A stretch of DNA of 64,000 nucleotides from Anaerolineales bacterium (GCA_016934715.1 JAFGSI010000038.1:20041-84040); one strand, 5' to 3'. Shown: positions 45,496-55,000, numbered from the stretch's first letter. A program made the numbers and translations. Notes: generated by a model from the sequence alone, not told the origin.

Positions 45496-45521
45496 GGGTG
45501 CCCGTTTGTGTTGATGGCCAG

Positions 45522-45606
45522 CGGAGGGAGTGGGATTCGAACCCACGGTGGCTTGCGCCACGACGGTTTTCAAGACCGTTGCCTTCAACCGCTCGGCCAT
45601 CCCTCC
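45522..45606 (-). tRNA. tRNA-Ser (anticodon TGA)
   Basis: 85 nt, acceptor stem GGAGGGA/TCCCTCC, anticodon loop CTTGAAA giving TGA, variable arm GTGGCGCAAGCCAC and T-loop GGTTCGAATCC. It lies 26 bp from the other tRNA-Ser and is likely transcribed with it. Confidence 0.92.
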
Positions 45607-45723
45607 GAGCGGGAGGATTTTACCATAAATTCTCGCCTCCCTCGCGGCGGGTCCGATGATCATGAACCCACCACCTGGGTTGGGAGGCCTGAGGGGCTGG
45701 GCTGTCTGCGTCTGGCGGGCCGG

Positions 45724-48363
45724 TTACATCTGTTGCTGCAGGCGCGGGTTGAGCACCCGGTCAAGGGCGATACCCAGCAAGGCGAAACCGGTGGCCATGA
45801 TCAGCAGTAGGGCCACCGGTTCCAGCAGCCAGGCCAGGTGGTATTGCAGGGCGTGGTTGGTCAGGGCATCGTAGATGACCTTGCCCCAGGTCGGGAGGTA
45901 GGGGTCACTGACCCGCAGGTAGGCCAGCGTCGCCTCGTAGAAAACGTAACCGGGCACCATGATGACGAGCTGCGGGATCATCACCGGCAGAATGCGCGGC
46001 ACGAGGTAATGCCAGATGACCCGCCAGTTCTTGGCCCCATAACAGCGGGCGGCTTCGATATAGGGCATCTCCTTGACCTGCAGGAAGATCGCCCGGTAGT
46101 TCTTGAGAGTATTGCCGAAGATGCTGAGCAGGATGATCACCCCCAGGATCGCCCAGATCGTCTTTGAGTACATCATGTAGACCAGGATGGCGATCGGCAG
46201 GGTCGGCAGGATCATGTTGACTTCGCACAGACGCTGGATCAAGCCGTCGACCCAACCGCCCAGCCAGGCGCCCAGTGCCGCCAGTACCATCGCCAGCAGT
46301 GTCGTTGCCAGGGCACCCAGCAGACCGCAGGCCAACGCCACCGGCATGCCCCACAGCAGGGGAAGGCCAATGTCGCGGCGCAGGTGATCGGTCCCGGCCC
46401 AGCCCGAGACCTGTCCATAGACGATCAGCTCGGCATCCAGGTCGGCTCCCTCCTCGAAGACGAATCCCTGCAGGCGCAGTTGATAGGTTCCGGGCAGAGC
46501 GGTCTGGAAGGCCGTCTGCGGGTCACCGAACAGGCCGGCGATCACCTCCTGGCCTCCGAGCCGGCGCTGCAGGCGTTCGTCGCGCGAGATGTATTGGGTT
46601 TCGAGTGCGGCCGCCAGGGTGAACCTGCCGATGTCGATCTCCCGGCCGTCCGGGGTGACCCAGGTCAGGGAGACGAGCGGTAATTTGGCCTCATAGTGAT
46701 TGTGCAGGTACAGGATGATGTCCTGGGGGAAACTGGCATAGGCATACTCAAAAGAATAGGTCAGGTCGATCTCGGTCATCTCGTCCGTGACAGCGGTGAC
46801 ATTTCGCTCGGCATCCCCGTTGCGGCTGTCGAGCCAGGTCGTGGCGGGCAGGTCCTGCGCGCGGAACCAGTTGGTCCATTCGGGCATGGCCGCGGTGGGG
46901 TTCATGTACCACTGGGTGCGGTTTCCCTCGCCAGCCTGGGCCTGCCACATGCGGATGGCCCGATCGGCGGGGATGCTCACCATGGTGAAGATCGACAGGC
47001 CAATCATGAACAGGATGATCAGCAGGCCGATGGCCCCGATTGGCTGGCGGACGATATTCCTCAAGGTTTGGCCCGGCCCGGTGAGGGCCTTGCGGACGGC
47101 GTGCAGGATTCCATCCGCATCCGGAATCCTGCGCCTGCGCCTCTCCGTGGCTCCGAGGCGGACTTCCTGCCAGCGGCGGATCCGCCGGTCGTGCCTGGCC
47201 GCCCTCCTGCTCTTTTCCGGGCGCACCGACGGCGAGCCGTTCTCGATCTGGACGCGCGGGTCAACCAGGGCGTAGACCAGGTCGAGCAGCAGGACGGTGA
47301 GCGCCAGCAGGTAGGCGAAGACCGTGACGATGCCCAGGGCCAGGGGTGTGTTAAAGTTGGCGATCGAGGAAACGAACAGGGTCCCGACGCCGGGCCATTC
47401 GAACAGCCATTCGAGGGCCAGCGACCCCTGCCACAGGCTGATCATCAAAATGGCGAAGGAAGTGATCACGGCCGGGAGGGTCGGGCGCAGGATGTACTGG
47501 CGCTCGAGGGCCCGGGGGGAGAGGCCCTTGGCGCGCCCGAGTTCGACGTAGTCCTCCTCGGAGTAGATCAGGAAGTAGGTCCTCCAGGAGTAGATGCCCT
47601 GGAAGAAGACGCTCAGGAAGATCGACAGGATCGGCAGGATCATCAAGCGTGCCAGTTCTGCCAGGTAGTGCAGATCCAGTTTCATGTCCCGCAGGTCGAT
47701 GGGACGCGGGTAAGGCAGGACGCGCAGGGTTCCGGCGAAGAGCAGGATCAGGATGACCCCGTAGATCCAGCTTGGTGCCGAGGAGATCGGCGAGAGGATG
47801 GCCACCAGCCGGTCGAGCAGGCTGTTGGGTTTGCGTGACAGGAAGAGGGCGGCGAACACGCTGGCGAAGAACAGCAGCAGGTTGGAAATCCCGACCAGCG
47901 AGAGGGTGTAGGGCAGGTGCTGCAGGACGAGCACCTCGACCCGGCCGCTGTGTAAGGAGAAGAAGTATCCAGTCGCAGTCTTGCCCAGGTCCAGCACCAG
48001 GGCGCGTCCCAGCCAGCGCAGGCTGCGTGCCAGGAATGGTTCGTGCAGCCCGGCCGCCTCCTCCATTGCCCATTGGGTTTCCAGGAAGGTCTGATTGCTT
48101 TCCTCCGGCGGCAGGTCGCGCAGCCAGCCCGCCTGCATCCTGGCACCGAGCGTCTCGGCGATCTGGGCTCTGAAGATCTTGTCGACGAATCCCCCCAGGT
48201 TGACGATCAGGATGGTCAGATACAGGCCGACCGCCACGGTCAGAAGGAGGGCGGCCGTCTTGAGGGCGAAATATCTGGTTACACGGGTGAGGGTCTTGGT
48301 CTGCGCACGGCGCGCGAGGGTTGCCTCGTTGGCGGTTTGTACGGGCAGGGGGGTGTTGGTCAT
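45724..48363 (-). CDS. Fused DppB-DppC ABC transporter permease
   Basis: 879 residues. Residues about 25-375 are a DppB-type permease with the ATPase-docking EAA loop (YVELGRAKGLSPRALE), then an Arg-rich linker. Residues about 430-879 are a DppC-type permease with a large periplasmic insert and its own EAA loop (YIEAARCYGAKNWR). These subunits are normally two separate genes for peptide or nickel uptake. The fusion would give a single-chain heterodimer. No substrate-binding or ATPase gene lies nearby, so these must be encoded elsewhere. Confidence 0.9.
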   Translation of the reverse strand: MTNTPLPVQTANEATLARRAQTKTLTRVTRYFALKTAALLLTVAVGLYLTILIVNLGGFVDKIFRAQIAETLGARMQAGWLRDLPPEESNQTFLETQWAMEEAAGLHEPFLARSLRWLGRALVLDLGKTATGYFFSLHSGRVEVLVLQHLPYTLSLVGISNLLLFFASVFAALFLSRKPNSLLDRLVAILSPISSAPSWIYGVILILLFAGTLRVLPYPRPIDLRDMKLDLHYLAELARLMILPILSIFLSVFFQGIYSWRTYFLIYSEEDYVELGRAKGLSPRALERQYILRPTLPAVITSFAILMISLWQGSLALEWLFEWPGVGTLFVSSIANFNTPLALGIVTVFAYLLALTVLLLDLVYALVDPRVQIENGSPSVRPEKSRRAARHDRRIRRWQEVRLGATERRRRRIPDADGILHAVRKALTGPGQTLRNIVRQPIGAIGLLIILFMIGLSIFTMVSIPADRAIRMWQAQAGEGNRTQWYMNPTAAMPEWTNWFRAQDLPATTWLDSRNGDAERNVTAVTDEMTEIDLTYSFEYAYASFPQDIILYLHNHYEAKLPLVSLTWVTPDGREIDIGRFTLAAALETQYISRDERLQRRLGGQEVIAGLFGDPQTAFQTALPGTYQLRLQGFVFEEGADLDAELIVYGQVSGWAGTDHLRRDIGLPLLWGMPVALACGLLGALATTLLAMVLAALGAWLGGWVDGLIQRLCEVNMILPTLPIAILVYMMYSKTIWAILGVIILLSIFGNTLKNYRAIFLQVKEMPYIEAARCYGAKNWRVIWHYLVPRILPVMIPQLVIMVPGYVFYEATLAYLRVSDPYLPTWGKVIYDALTNHALQYHLAWLLEPVALLLIMATGFALLGIALDRVLNPRLQQQM

Positions 48364-48496
48364 CGGGATGGTTCCTGAGCGTGCCAGAATCGCTGGACGG
48401 TTGTGGCCGATTGCTGAAAAGAGAGTACACGTGATTCAAGCGGGTCGAACACGCAACCTGGGGGAGGGTCTCGCGGCCGGGGGCAGGATGCAATGC

Positions 48497-48543
48497 AAAA
48501 AACGAAAGCACCGCTGCCCCTCATGCCCGGCGAGGGCGCTTTC
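48497..48543 (-). terminator. Terminator after fumarase genes
   Basis: Stem with arms GAAAGCGCC and GGTGCTTTC (one wobble pair), loop region with additional pairing, and GTTTTTT following on the minus strand. It sits 19 bp past the fumarase beta stop. Confidence 0.7.
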
Positions 48544-48561
48544 CCCTTCCGTTGGTGGGTC

Positions 48562-49182
48562 TTACCTGGCCAGCAGGTCCGCCAGGACCTTCCCGGACGA
48601 ATCGGCGACGACCTGGTGCAGCGATCCGCCGTGGGCGTCCATGGTGACCACCACGGGCAGGTCCTTGACCTCGATGACCCAGATCGCCTCCGGGACGCCA
48701 AAGTCCAGTTTGTGCACACCCAGGACCCGGGTCACCGATTGGGCGATATAGGTGGCTGCCCCGCCGATGGCGTGGAAGTAGACCCCCGGCACCTCCTGGC
48801 AGCCCTGCAGGGTCTTGGGGCCCATGCCACCCTTGCCGATCACGCCCTTGACGTTGAAATGCTTCATCACATCGGCTTGGTAGGGCTCCTCGCGGATCGA
48901 GGTTGTCGGGCCGGCGGCAACGAACTTGTATTCCTTGGTCTCCAGCCCGGAGACGACCGGGCCGCAGTGGTAGATGATCCCGCCGTCCAGAATCGGCTTG
49001 AGGGCCGCAGAAATGTCCAGGTCGTCGCCCTGGGGGGGGCGGGTCTTCTTGATGAAGGTGTCGATCAGCCACTTGTGGAACGTATCACGGCCGGTGATCA
49101 TCACACCGCTGAGGGCAACCGGGTCGCCGACCTTCAGGCTGCGGATGATTTCATCACTGATGGGAATTTTTACTGCTCTCAT
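48562..49182 (-). CDS. fumB-like (C-terminal subunit): Class I fumarate hydratase, beta subunit
   Basis: 206 residues. Beta/C-terminal domain of iron-sulfur fumarases and tartrate dehydratases, with LKVGDPVALSGVMITGRD, IIYHCGPVVSG, GPTTSIREEPYQ and GKGGMGPKTL. Together with the alpha subunit it interconverts fumarate and malate. The split two-gene form is common outside enterobacteria. GGAG stands upstream of the ATG. Confidence 0.9.
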   Translation of the reverse strand: MRAVKIPISDEIIRSLKVGDPVALSGVMITGRDTFHKWLIDTFIKKTRPPQGDDLDISAALKPILDGGIIYHCGPVVSGLETKEYKFVAAGPTTSIREEPYQADVMKHFNVKGVIGKGGMGPKTLQGCQEVPGVYFHAIGGAATYIAQSVTRVLGVHKLDFGVPEAIWVIEVKDLPVVVTMDAHGGSLHQVVADSSGKVLADLLAR

Positions 49183-49197
49183 GTTTGCGCTCCGTGG

Positions 49198-50070
49198 CTA
49201 CGCATAGCTGACTTGATCCCCCGTCACCGTCAACTTGCGCCGGCGGTAGGCCCAGCACATGTACGAGACGGTGACGAAGTAGGAAGCCGGCAGACGGTGC
49301 AGGCCGGTGATCTTGGTGTCCAAAACAGTGGTCTGGCCTCCGAAGCCCATCGGACCGATGCCCAGCTGGTTGGATTCGGCGGTCAGCTGCTCTTCCAGGG
49401 CGGCCAGCTTGGGATCCGGGTTGGGCGTGCCGATCTTGTCGAAGAGAACCTCCTTCGACTTGCTGTAGCCGGTGCCGCGGTCGCCGCCGATGGCCACGCC
49501 CAGGATGCCTGGGGCGCAGCCCTGGCCCTGGGCCTTGTGGACCGCGTCCAGGACGACCTTGCGGACCCCGGCCAGGTCACGGCCGGCGCCGAGGTGGTTG
49601 TCGGGCAGCGAGTACTGAGCGCCGACGTTCTCGCAGCCGCCACCCTTGAGCATTACCTCGACCGTGAGCGTTTCGCCATCGATCTCCTCGAAGTGGATGG
49701 TGGGGAAGTCATCGCCACCCAGGTTATTCCCGCTGTTCTTGTCGTAGATGGCGTCCACTGCATTCGGGCGCATGTAGGACAGCTTGGTGGCCTCGGCCAG
49801 GGCATTGCGGATCTGCGCGCGCAGTTTCCGTGTGCTCCAGCCTTCGGGGTGTTTGACGTAGAAGATCGGCGTGCCAGTGTCCTGGCAGATCGGTGTCGAG
49901 TTCTGCCGCGCGAGTTCGATGTTCTTGAGGATCGTCTCCAGAGCGCCGCGGGCTGCCGAACCGGGCTCTTCCTTCTCGATCGCCGCTCGCAGCCGGGCTT
50001 CGACGTCTGGTGGCAGGTCCGAGGCAGCTCGGCGGATGAGTTCGAGGAATTCATTGGTTAAATCGCGCAT
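49198..50070 (-). CDS. fumA-like (N-terminal subunit): Class I fumarate hydratase, alpha subunit
   Basis: 290 residues from the ATG at 50070, with AAGGAGG upstream. The frame to 50121 is not used. Cluster-binding cysteines are visible in TPICQDTGTP and KGGGCENVGA, and another conserved site is in APGILGVAIGGDRG. It binds the 4Fe-4S cluster used in dehydration. It is separated from the beta subunit by 15 bp. Confidence 0.9.
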   Translation of the reverse strand: MRDLTNEFLELIRRAASDLPPDVEARLRAAIEKEEPGSAARGALETILKNIELARQNSTPICQDTGTPIFYVKHPEGWSTRKLRAQIRNALAEATKLSYMRPNAVDAIYDKNSGNNLGGDDFPTIHFEEIDGETLTVEVMLKGGGCENVGAQYSLPDNHLGAGRDLAGVRKVVLDAVHKAQGQGCAPGILGVAIGGDRGTGYSKSKEVLFDKIGTPNPDPKLAALEEQLTAESNQLGIGPMGFGGQTTVLDTKITGLHRLPASYFVTVSYMCWAYRRRKLTVTGDQVSYA

Positions 50071-50371
50071 GGTTTCCTCCTTGCCCGTATCATACCGCAA
50101 CCCGGACCAAAATGCGAGCATCGAAGCGCCTGAAAGGGATGCTGAAAATCGTGCGGCCGGGGCCTGCTTTCAGCGTCAATGCCATCCTCCCAGCAGGGAG
50201 GGCCGTGGAATTTTACCTTGGTGTTCCTGGCGGTCTGCCCGGTTCGTTCGCCGCACAAGGCGCCCTCCGGGCAGAGGCGTACAAGATCGAATCCTCGGGC
50301 GTGGGTGATAGACGTAAAGGTCACTTGGGTGTATACTTTTCTTACCAAACCCCACCCCGGAGGTTGTTTTT
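50071..50371. other. Divergent intergenic region, possible promoter
   Basis: No credible gene. A TATACT box at 50333-50338 with TG just upstream may be the promoter of the plus-strand gene. A GGAGG sequence at 50359-50363 is its ribosome binding site. Confidence 0.45.
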
Positions 50372-51277
50372 ATGAAACGAGCAGTCAGCATCAGCCTGGG
50401 CTCGTCCAAGCGCAACAAGGCTGTCACGGTTAGGTTGTTGGGCGAGGAAGTCAGCATCGAGCGCATCGGCACCGATGGCGATATGGAAGTTGCAGCGCTC
50501 AAGTACAAAGAACTGGACGGGCAGGTGGACGCCTTCGGTGTCGGGGGGGCCGACCTTGGCCTGCTGGTCGATACCAGGTGGTACCCGCTCTATTCGATCA
50601 ATAAGATGGTGCGCTTCATTGAGAAAACGCCCGTGGTCGACGGCACCGGCTTGAAGATCACCCTTGAAAAGCAGGCTGCCCCATACCTGGAAGTTCACCT
50701 CAAGGAGTACCTCGATCAGCACGGCCGCAGGGCCTTCGTGATGACCGGCGCCGACCGCTGGGGCCTGACGAGTTCTTTCCTGGATGCTGGCTACGCATGC
50801 ACCTTCGGCGACCTGATGTTCTCGCTGGGCATCCCGATTCCCCTGCACACCGCACGACAGCTCAAGCTGCTGGCCGCCCTGTTGATGCCCATCGCCGGGC
50901 GTCTGCCGTTCGACTGGGTCTACCCGACCGGCGAGAAACAGGAGGAGCGCAAGCCCAAGCATACCAACCTGTTCCAGTGGGCCACCGTGGTCGCCGGCGA
51001 CTGTCATTACATCAAGCGGTACATGCCTGATGACATGCAGGGCAAGGTGGTGGTGACCAATACGACCACACCCGAGGATGTGGCCCTCTTCAAACAGTGC
51101 GGGGTCAAGTACCTCGTCACTGCGACCCCCGTGCTGGAAGGGCGTTCCTTCGGTACGAATATGATGGAGGCTGCCCTGATCGCGGTCTCGGGCAAGGGAC
51201 GGGTCCTGACCCATGCTGAATATGAAGGGCTGCTGGCAAAACTCGGCTTCGAGCCCACGATGCAGGAATTGAATTGA
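50372..51277 (+). CDS. Conserved protein of unknown function
   Basis: 301 residues, soluble, no signal peptide. It starts with GSSKRNKAVTV and contains FGVGGADLGLLV, VMTGADRWGLTS and GKVVVTNTTTPEDV, suggestive of a nucleotide- or SAM-type alpha/beta fold. I do not recognise the family with confidence. A strong ribosome binding site (GGAGG) precedes the ATG. The gene lies 32 bp upstream of a nucleotidyltransferase gene and is probably co-transcribed with it. Confidence 0.75.
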   Translation: MKRAVSISLGSSKRNKAVTVRLLGEEVSIERIGTDGDMEVAALKYKELDGQVDAFGVGGADLGLLVDTRWYPLYSINKMVRFIEKTPVVDGTGLKITLEKQAAPYLEVHLKEYLDQHGRRAFVMTGADRWGLTSSFLDAGYACTFGDLMFSLGIPIPLHTARQLKLLAALLMPIAGRLPFDWVYPTGEKQEERKPKHTNLFQWATVVAGDCHYIKRYMPDDMQGKVVVTNTTTPEDVALFKQCGVKYLVTATPVLEGRSFGTNMMEAALIAVSGKGRVLTHAEYEGLLAKLGFEPTMQELN

Positions 51278-51309
51278 TTTTTCGACCCAACGCGAAGGAG
51301 TGATCAAGT

Positions 51310-52200
51310 ATGGATGCAATCGTAACCGCAGGTGGAGTCCCGCTTGTCGATGAGCCCCTGTATGATGATACCCGGGGTGAAGCCAAGGCCCTGCTTGACA
51401 TCGCAGGCAAGCCGATGGTCCAGTGGATTCTGGACGCCCTCTCCGCGACCAGGACGATCGAGAACGTGATCCTCGTCGGCCTGACGGCCAAGCTGGGTCT
51501 CCAGTGCGACAAGCCGATGTATTTCGTCTCGAATCAGGGCAGGATGCTGGACAACTTCCGGGCCGGCGTGAAGAAGTCGCTGGAGGTCAACCCGAAACCG
51601 GAGCATGTCCTGTTCGTCTCGGCCGACATCCCGGCCATCACCTCCGAGATGATCGACTGGGTAGTCGAGACGGCCATGGAGACCGACGATGACGTCTACT
51701 ACAACGTGATCGAGCGCAGCGTGATGGAGAAGCGCTTCCCTGCATGCACGCGCACCTGGACAAAACTCAAGGACATGGAGGTTTGCGGTGGGGACATGAA
51801 CGTGGCCCGCTCCAGCATGGTCGTCGATGACGATGATCCCCTGTGGCGGAAGATCTCTGATGCCCGCAAGAGCCCACTCAAGCAGGCCAGCTTGATCGGC
51901 CTGGGAACCGCTATCAAATTTTTCTTTGGTCAGTTGACTCTCGAGGACGTCGTTGCCCGTGTCGAAGAGAAACTGGGCATCGATGGGCGGGTGATCGTCT
52001 GCCCATTCGCCGAGATCGGCATGGATGTCGACAAGCCCATCCACCTCGAGATCCTGCGCAAGGATTTCAAGAAGCGCCTGCGCCGGGCCGCTGGCAAGCA
52101 GGTCAAGAAGGGTCAGAAGCCGGCTGGCAAGGCCATCAAGGCCGAAAAACCGGTCGCCAAGACCAGGAAGCCGGCCGCGAAGGGTAAATCCCGAAAGTGA
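51310..52200 (+). CDS. MobA-like nucleotidyltransferase with Lys-rich tail
   Basis: 296 residues. The opening MDAIVTAGG and later EAKALLDIAGKPMVQWILDAL match the NTP-transferase (MobA/GlmU) fold, with FVSADIPAIT as the metal-binding aspartate region. The C-terminal ~45 residues are repeats rich in Lys, Ala and Pro (KPAGKAIKAEKPVAKT), an unusual tail that may bind nucleic acid or polyanions. AAGGAG precedes the ATG. It ends in a GTGA overlap with the PAP2 gene. Confidence 0.83.
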   Translation: MDAIVTAGGVPLVDEPLYDDTRGEAKALLDIAGKPMVQWILDALSATRTIENVILVGLTAKLGLQCDKPMYFVSNQGRMLDNFRAGVKKSLEVNPKPEHVLFVSADIPAITSEMIDWVVETAMETDDDVYYNVIERSVMEKRFPACTRTWTKLKDMEVCGGDMNVARSSMVVDDDDPLWRKISDARKSPLKQASLIGLGTAIKFFFGQLTLEDVVARVEEKLGIDGRVIVCPFAEIGMDVDKPIHLEILRKDFKKRLRRAAGKQVKKGQKPAGKAIKAEKPVAKTRKPAAKGKSRK

Positions 52201-52709
52201 ACTGGCAGACCCTGCTCGACCTGGACGCTCGACTTTCCGCACGGATGCGGGTGGCCGAGCGTCCAGGGATTCTCCGCACCGTGGCGGCCTTCCTGGCCCA
52301 CTCGGGCGATTCGTGGTTTTGGTGGTTGGGGTTGGCCATCCTGTGGTGGTTGGGGGATGACTTCTGGAAACCCTGGGCCCTGATCGTGCTGGTCAGCATC
52401 GTCGTCCTGGCAGTGATCGTGCTGGCGGTCAAGTTCACCATCCGCCGGCGCAGGCCGGAGGGCGAATGGGGCAACTTCTACCGCAAGTCCGATCCGCATT
52501 CCTTCCCCTCCGGGCACGCCGCCCGGGCGATCTTGATCGCCGTTCTGGCCGTCGGGCTGGGACCGGGCTGGCTGGCGCTGCTGCTGTGCTTCTGGGCGCC
52601 GTTGGTTTGCCTGGCGCGGGTGGCGATGGGGGTTCACTACCTTTCCGATATCCTGGCGGGGGCGGTCCTGGGTCTCGTTGCCGGGGTCATCGCCCTGGCA
52701 GTGCGTTGA
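52197..52709 (+). CDS. PAP2-type membrane phosphatase
   Basis: 170 residues from the GTG at 52197. The three phosphatase motifs are intact: KFTIRRRRP, PSGHA and ARVAMGVHYLSD. Five to six hydrophobic segments anchor it. It dephosphorylates phospholipids or undecaprenyl diphosphate. It is translationally coupled to the upstream gene by a 4-bp overlap. Confidence 0.9.
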   Translation: MNWQTLLDLDARLSARMRVAERPGILRTVAAFLAHSGDSWFWWLGLAILWWLGDDFWKPWALIVLVSIVVLAVIVLAVKFTIRRRRPEGEWGNFYRKSDPHSFPSGHAARAILIAVLAVGLGPGWLALLLCFWAPLVCLARVAMGVHYLSDILAGAVLGLVAGVIALAVR

Positions 52710-52728
52710 TCTGAGAGTAAATCCATAC

Positions 52729-52764
52729 CTTCCCGCGAATTCCAGATCCGCGGGAAGTTTTTTT
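52729..52764 (+). terminator. Intrinsic terminator after PAP2 gene
   Basis: CTTCCCGCG, 11-nt loop, CGCGGGAAG, then seven T. It closes the 50372-52709 operon. Confidence 0.9.
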
Positions 52765-53129
52765 CAATACCGGCTCCGCTGGAACAAGGTCCTTCTACCC
52801 TCCTCCCGGCCGCCATGCCAAATGTCCGCCGTATGCACCGCATCCCTGCAGCTGAAAATGAAGACGCTGGCTGTCAAAGATCGGCCAGAGAGACTCCCGG
52901 ATTCTTTTTTGCCGCTATCGGACGCTTCCTGCCAGGCAGGCTATGCCCACCACAGGCCCTGGCACTGCTTGTTGGTTGTTCAAGATTCCTCGACGAAAAC
53001 GCTTGTGAAATTCAGGTATCGGTTATAGAATCGACTTGCTTCCTTGGGTTGGGCGGATGGAAGAGCAGTTGCGGGGGTTTTTGGTGTTGTTTTTCATGCA
53101 AATTCTCACCTTTGCAGTGAGGAGTGGCA
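52765..53129. other. Intergenic region with probable promoter
   Basis: No gene recognised. TTGTGA (53003-53008), a 17-bp spacer and TAGAAT (53026-53031) form a plausible promoter about 100 bp before the next start. No repeat was seen. Confidence 0.45.
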
Positions 53130-53468
53130 ATGAACAGGCGTGCTTTCTTGAAACTGGCAGCGATCGGCTCCCTGGCGATCCTCACGGCGCGGTTCACGCG
53201 CACCTTCTCATCCCTTTCCCCCGGCGCTCCATCGCCCGGGGATTCTGCGGTTCGGCTGGGTAAGAAAGTATTCAAAGGGGTTGACAGCCTCGTCCTGGTC
53301 TCGGCGGATGAGGGGCTGACCTGGCGCCGCAGCGCCAATTTCGGGGGAGAAGCCCGGGTAAAGGACCTTTCGGTATCCGGCGGCAGGATGTTTGCCAGAA
53401 CCGTCATCCCGGGTGGGAGGTTCGATCTGGTTTCTGTAGACGGGGTCGTCTGGCGGACGGTCGGGTAG
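53130..53468 (+). CDS. Small Tat-exported protein with Asp-box
   Basis: 112 residues from the ATG at 53130, with GAGGAG upstream. A GTG at 53124 is rejected. The signal MNRRAFLKLAAIGSLAILTA has a twin-arginine pattern. The mature part contains SADEGLTW, one BNR/Asp-box motif as found in sialidase-like propellers. It is too short to form a propeller by itself and could be a truncated relative. First gene of the tail-collar cluster. Confidence 0.65.
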   Translation: MNRRAFLKLAAIGSLAILTARFTRTFSSLSPGAPSPGDSAVRLGKKVFKGVDSLVLVSADEGLTWRRSANFGGEARVKDLSVSGGRMFARTVIPGGRFDLVSVDGVVWRTVG

Positions 53469-53471
53469 GGG

Positions 53472-53930
53472 ATGACAGCTTTCTCCTTGCGCCCGCTGCC
53501 GGCCGCCGACGGGGCCTTTCCTTACCAGGTCTACGCCAGTACCCGCCTGGAGGAGATGTCCCTGGTGGATTGGCCGCCGGAACAGAAGGAGGCTTTCCTG
53601 AGCATGCAGTTCAACCTGCGAGCGCGCCAGTATCAGGCTGCGTATCCCGGGGCATTGACGGAGATGATCCTGTGCGGTGAACTCCCCGCCGGGGCGATGA
53701 TCACCTTGAAAAAGGCGGATGAGATCCTGCTGGTGGACATGGCCCTGTTGCCGGAGTTCCGCGGCTCCGGGATCGGCACAGCGGTCTTGCGCGACCTGCA
53801 AAAGGAAGGCAAGAAGATCACCTTGCATGTCCTGCGGCACAACCCGGCCGACCGCCTGTATTCCCGGCTGGGCTTCAGGATCGTCGCCGAAGACTCGATG
53901 TACCTCACCATGGAATGGACCCCCCGATGA
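53472..53930 (+). CDS. GNAT-family acetyltransferase
   Basis: 152 residues. Acetyl-CoA binding core at LLVDMALLPEFRGSGIGTAVL, with the GSGIGT loop and a following helix and strand (HVLRHNPADRLYSRLGF). The substrate is unknown. The same enzyme type appears again three genes later (37 residues upstream of the tail-collar genes), so it belongs to this cluster. It overlaps the next gene (ATGA). Confidence 0.87.
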   Translation: MTAFSLRPLPAADGAFPYQVYASTRLEEMSLVDWPPEQKEAFLSMQFNLRARQYQAAYPGALTEMILCGELPAGAMITLKKADEILLVDMALLPEFRGSGIGTAVLRDLQKEGKKITLHVLRHNPADRLYSRLGFRIVAEDSMYLTMEWTPR

Positions 53931-55000
53931 GCATCTTTGATGCCTGGAAATTGCCCTGGCCCGTCCTGCAAATCCCCGAATATCGCGAACTGACCCTAGG
54001 GAACTGGCGTTTGAAGAAATTCAGCCTGATCCCGCAGCGCGGCTATTTCCAGGACTGGGCTGGCGAAGGGGAAATGTGGGTGCTGCTGGAAGGTGAAAAG
54101 TCCTGGATGTCGACCGCCTGGTACGAGGTGGACAGCCAGGCCCCGCACGTGGCTGCTGGCCGCGGGCACGTTGTCGTCATGGGCGCCGGGATGGGGGTGG
54201 CCCTCTTCAACCTGCTTGCCAGGCCGGACGTGCAGCGGGTGACGCTGGTGGAACGCGAGCAGCTGGTGCTGGACCTCCTGGACCAGGCGGCGGGGATGAG
54301 TGCCTGGCCCGGGCACGAAAAATTGCACGTGGTGCTTGGGGAGGCCCTCGAGTTCTCTCCCGACGAGCCGGTGGATTTCCTGTACGTCGACATCTGGCCG
54401 ACCATTGGGGAGAAGCAGAACATCGAAGAAATGCGGGCCATCCAGGGGCGGGTGAAGGCTGCCGGCGTCGGCTGGTGGGGCCAGGAGATCCACTTCCTGG
54501 AATGGCTGAAGGCATATGAAAAGCCCCTGTCCCCGGACTCCTACCGGGCCTGGGCGGCTGAACTCGGCCTGCCGCTCATCGGGCAGGAGGACCCGGCTTA
54601 CATTGCCAGTGTGGCGCAGGTGGAGCACAGCCAGTGTTACCAGAACTTCCTGGCCGACCCGCTGCGCTCCGGCAAACGCTCCTGGGGTGAATCGATGCTC
54701 GACACCTGGACCCACGCCGCCTTCTCGAAACAGGTCGGCACCACGTACACGCTGGAGCATCCCGAGTGGGGCAAGGTCCCCCTCGACCTGGTCAGCGTGT
54801 CGGACCTGCGCGAGACGCCCCGCCAGCGCATGTATTCGCTCCTTTTCCGGGGTTCGCTGGAGATGCCCTTCCCGCAGGGTTCCTTCCTGCTCGAGCACGA
54901 CGCCATGGGCCGGGCGATCCTCTTCCTGGTCCCGGTGGGGCGCGAAGCGGACGGCTTCCGCTACGAGGCCGTATTCAATCAACTGGTGCATCAGGCATGA
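53927..55000 (+). CDS. Methyltransferase/spermidine-synthase-like protein with C-terminal DUF6916-like domain
   Basis: 357 residues from the ATG at 53927. The N-terminal half has a Rossmann SAM-type region (GRGHVVVMGAGMGVALFNLL, VTLVEREQLVLDLL, DFLYVDIWPTIG) resembling spermidine synthase-like methyltransferases. The C-terminal ~100 residues (WTHAAFSKQVGTTYTLEHP...) resemble the small DUF6916 domain that occurs next to tail-collar genes. The fused arrangement is unusual. Substrate unknown. It overlaps the genes on both sides by 4 bp. Confidence 0.7.
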   Translation: MSIFDAWKLPWPVLQIPEYRELTLGNWRLKKFSLIPQRGYFQDWAGEGEMWVLLEGEKSWMSTAWYEVDSQAPHVAAGRGHVVVMGAGMGVALFNLLARPDVQRVTLVEREQLVLDLLDQAAGMSAWPGHEKLHVVLGEALEFSPDEPVDFLYVDIWPTIGEKQNIEEMRAIQGRVKAAGVGWWGQEIHFLEWLKAYEKPLSPDSYRAWAAELGLPLIGQEDPAYIASVAQVEHSQCYQNFLADPLRSGKRSWGESMLDTWTHAAFSKQVGTTYTLEHPEWGKVPLDLVSVSDLRETPRQRMYSLLFRGSLEMPFPQGSFLLEHDAMGRAILFLVPVGREADGFRYEAVFNQLVHQA

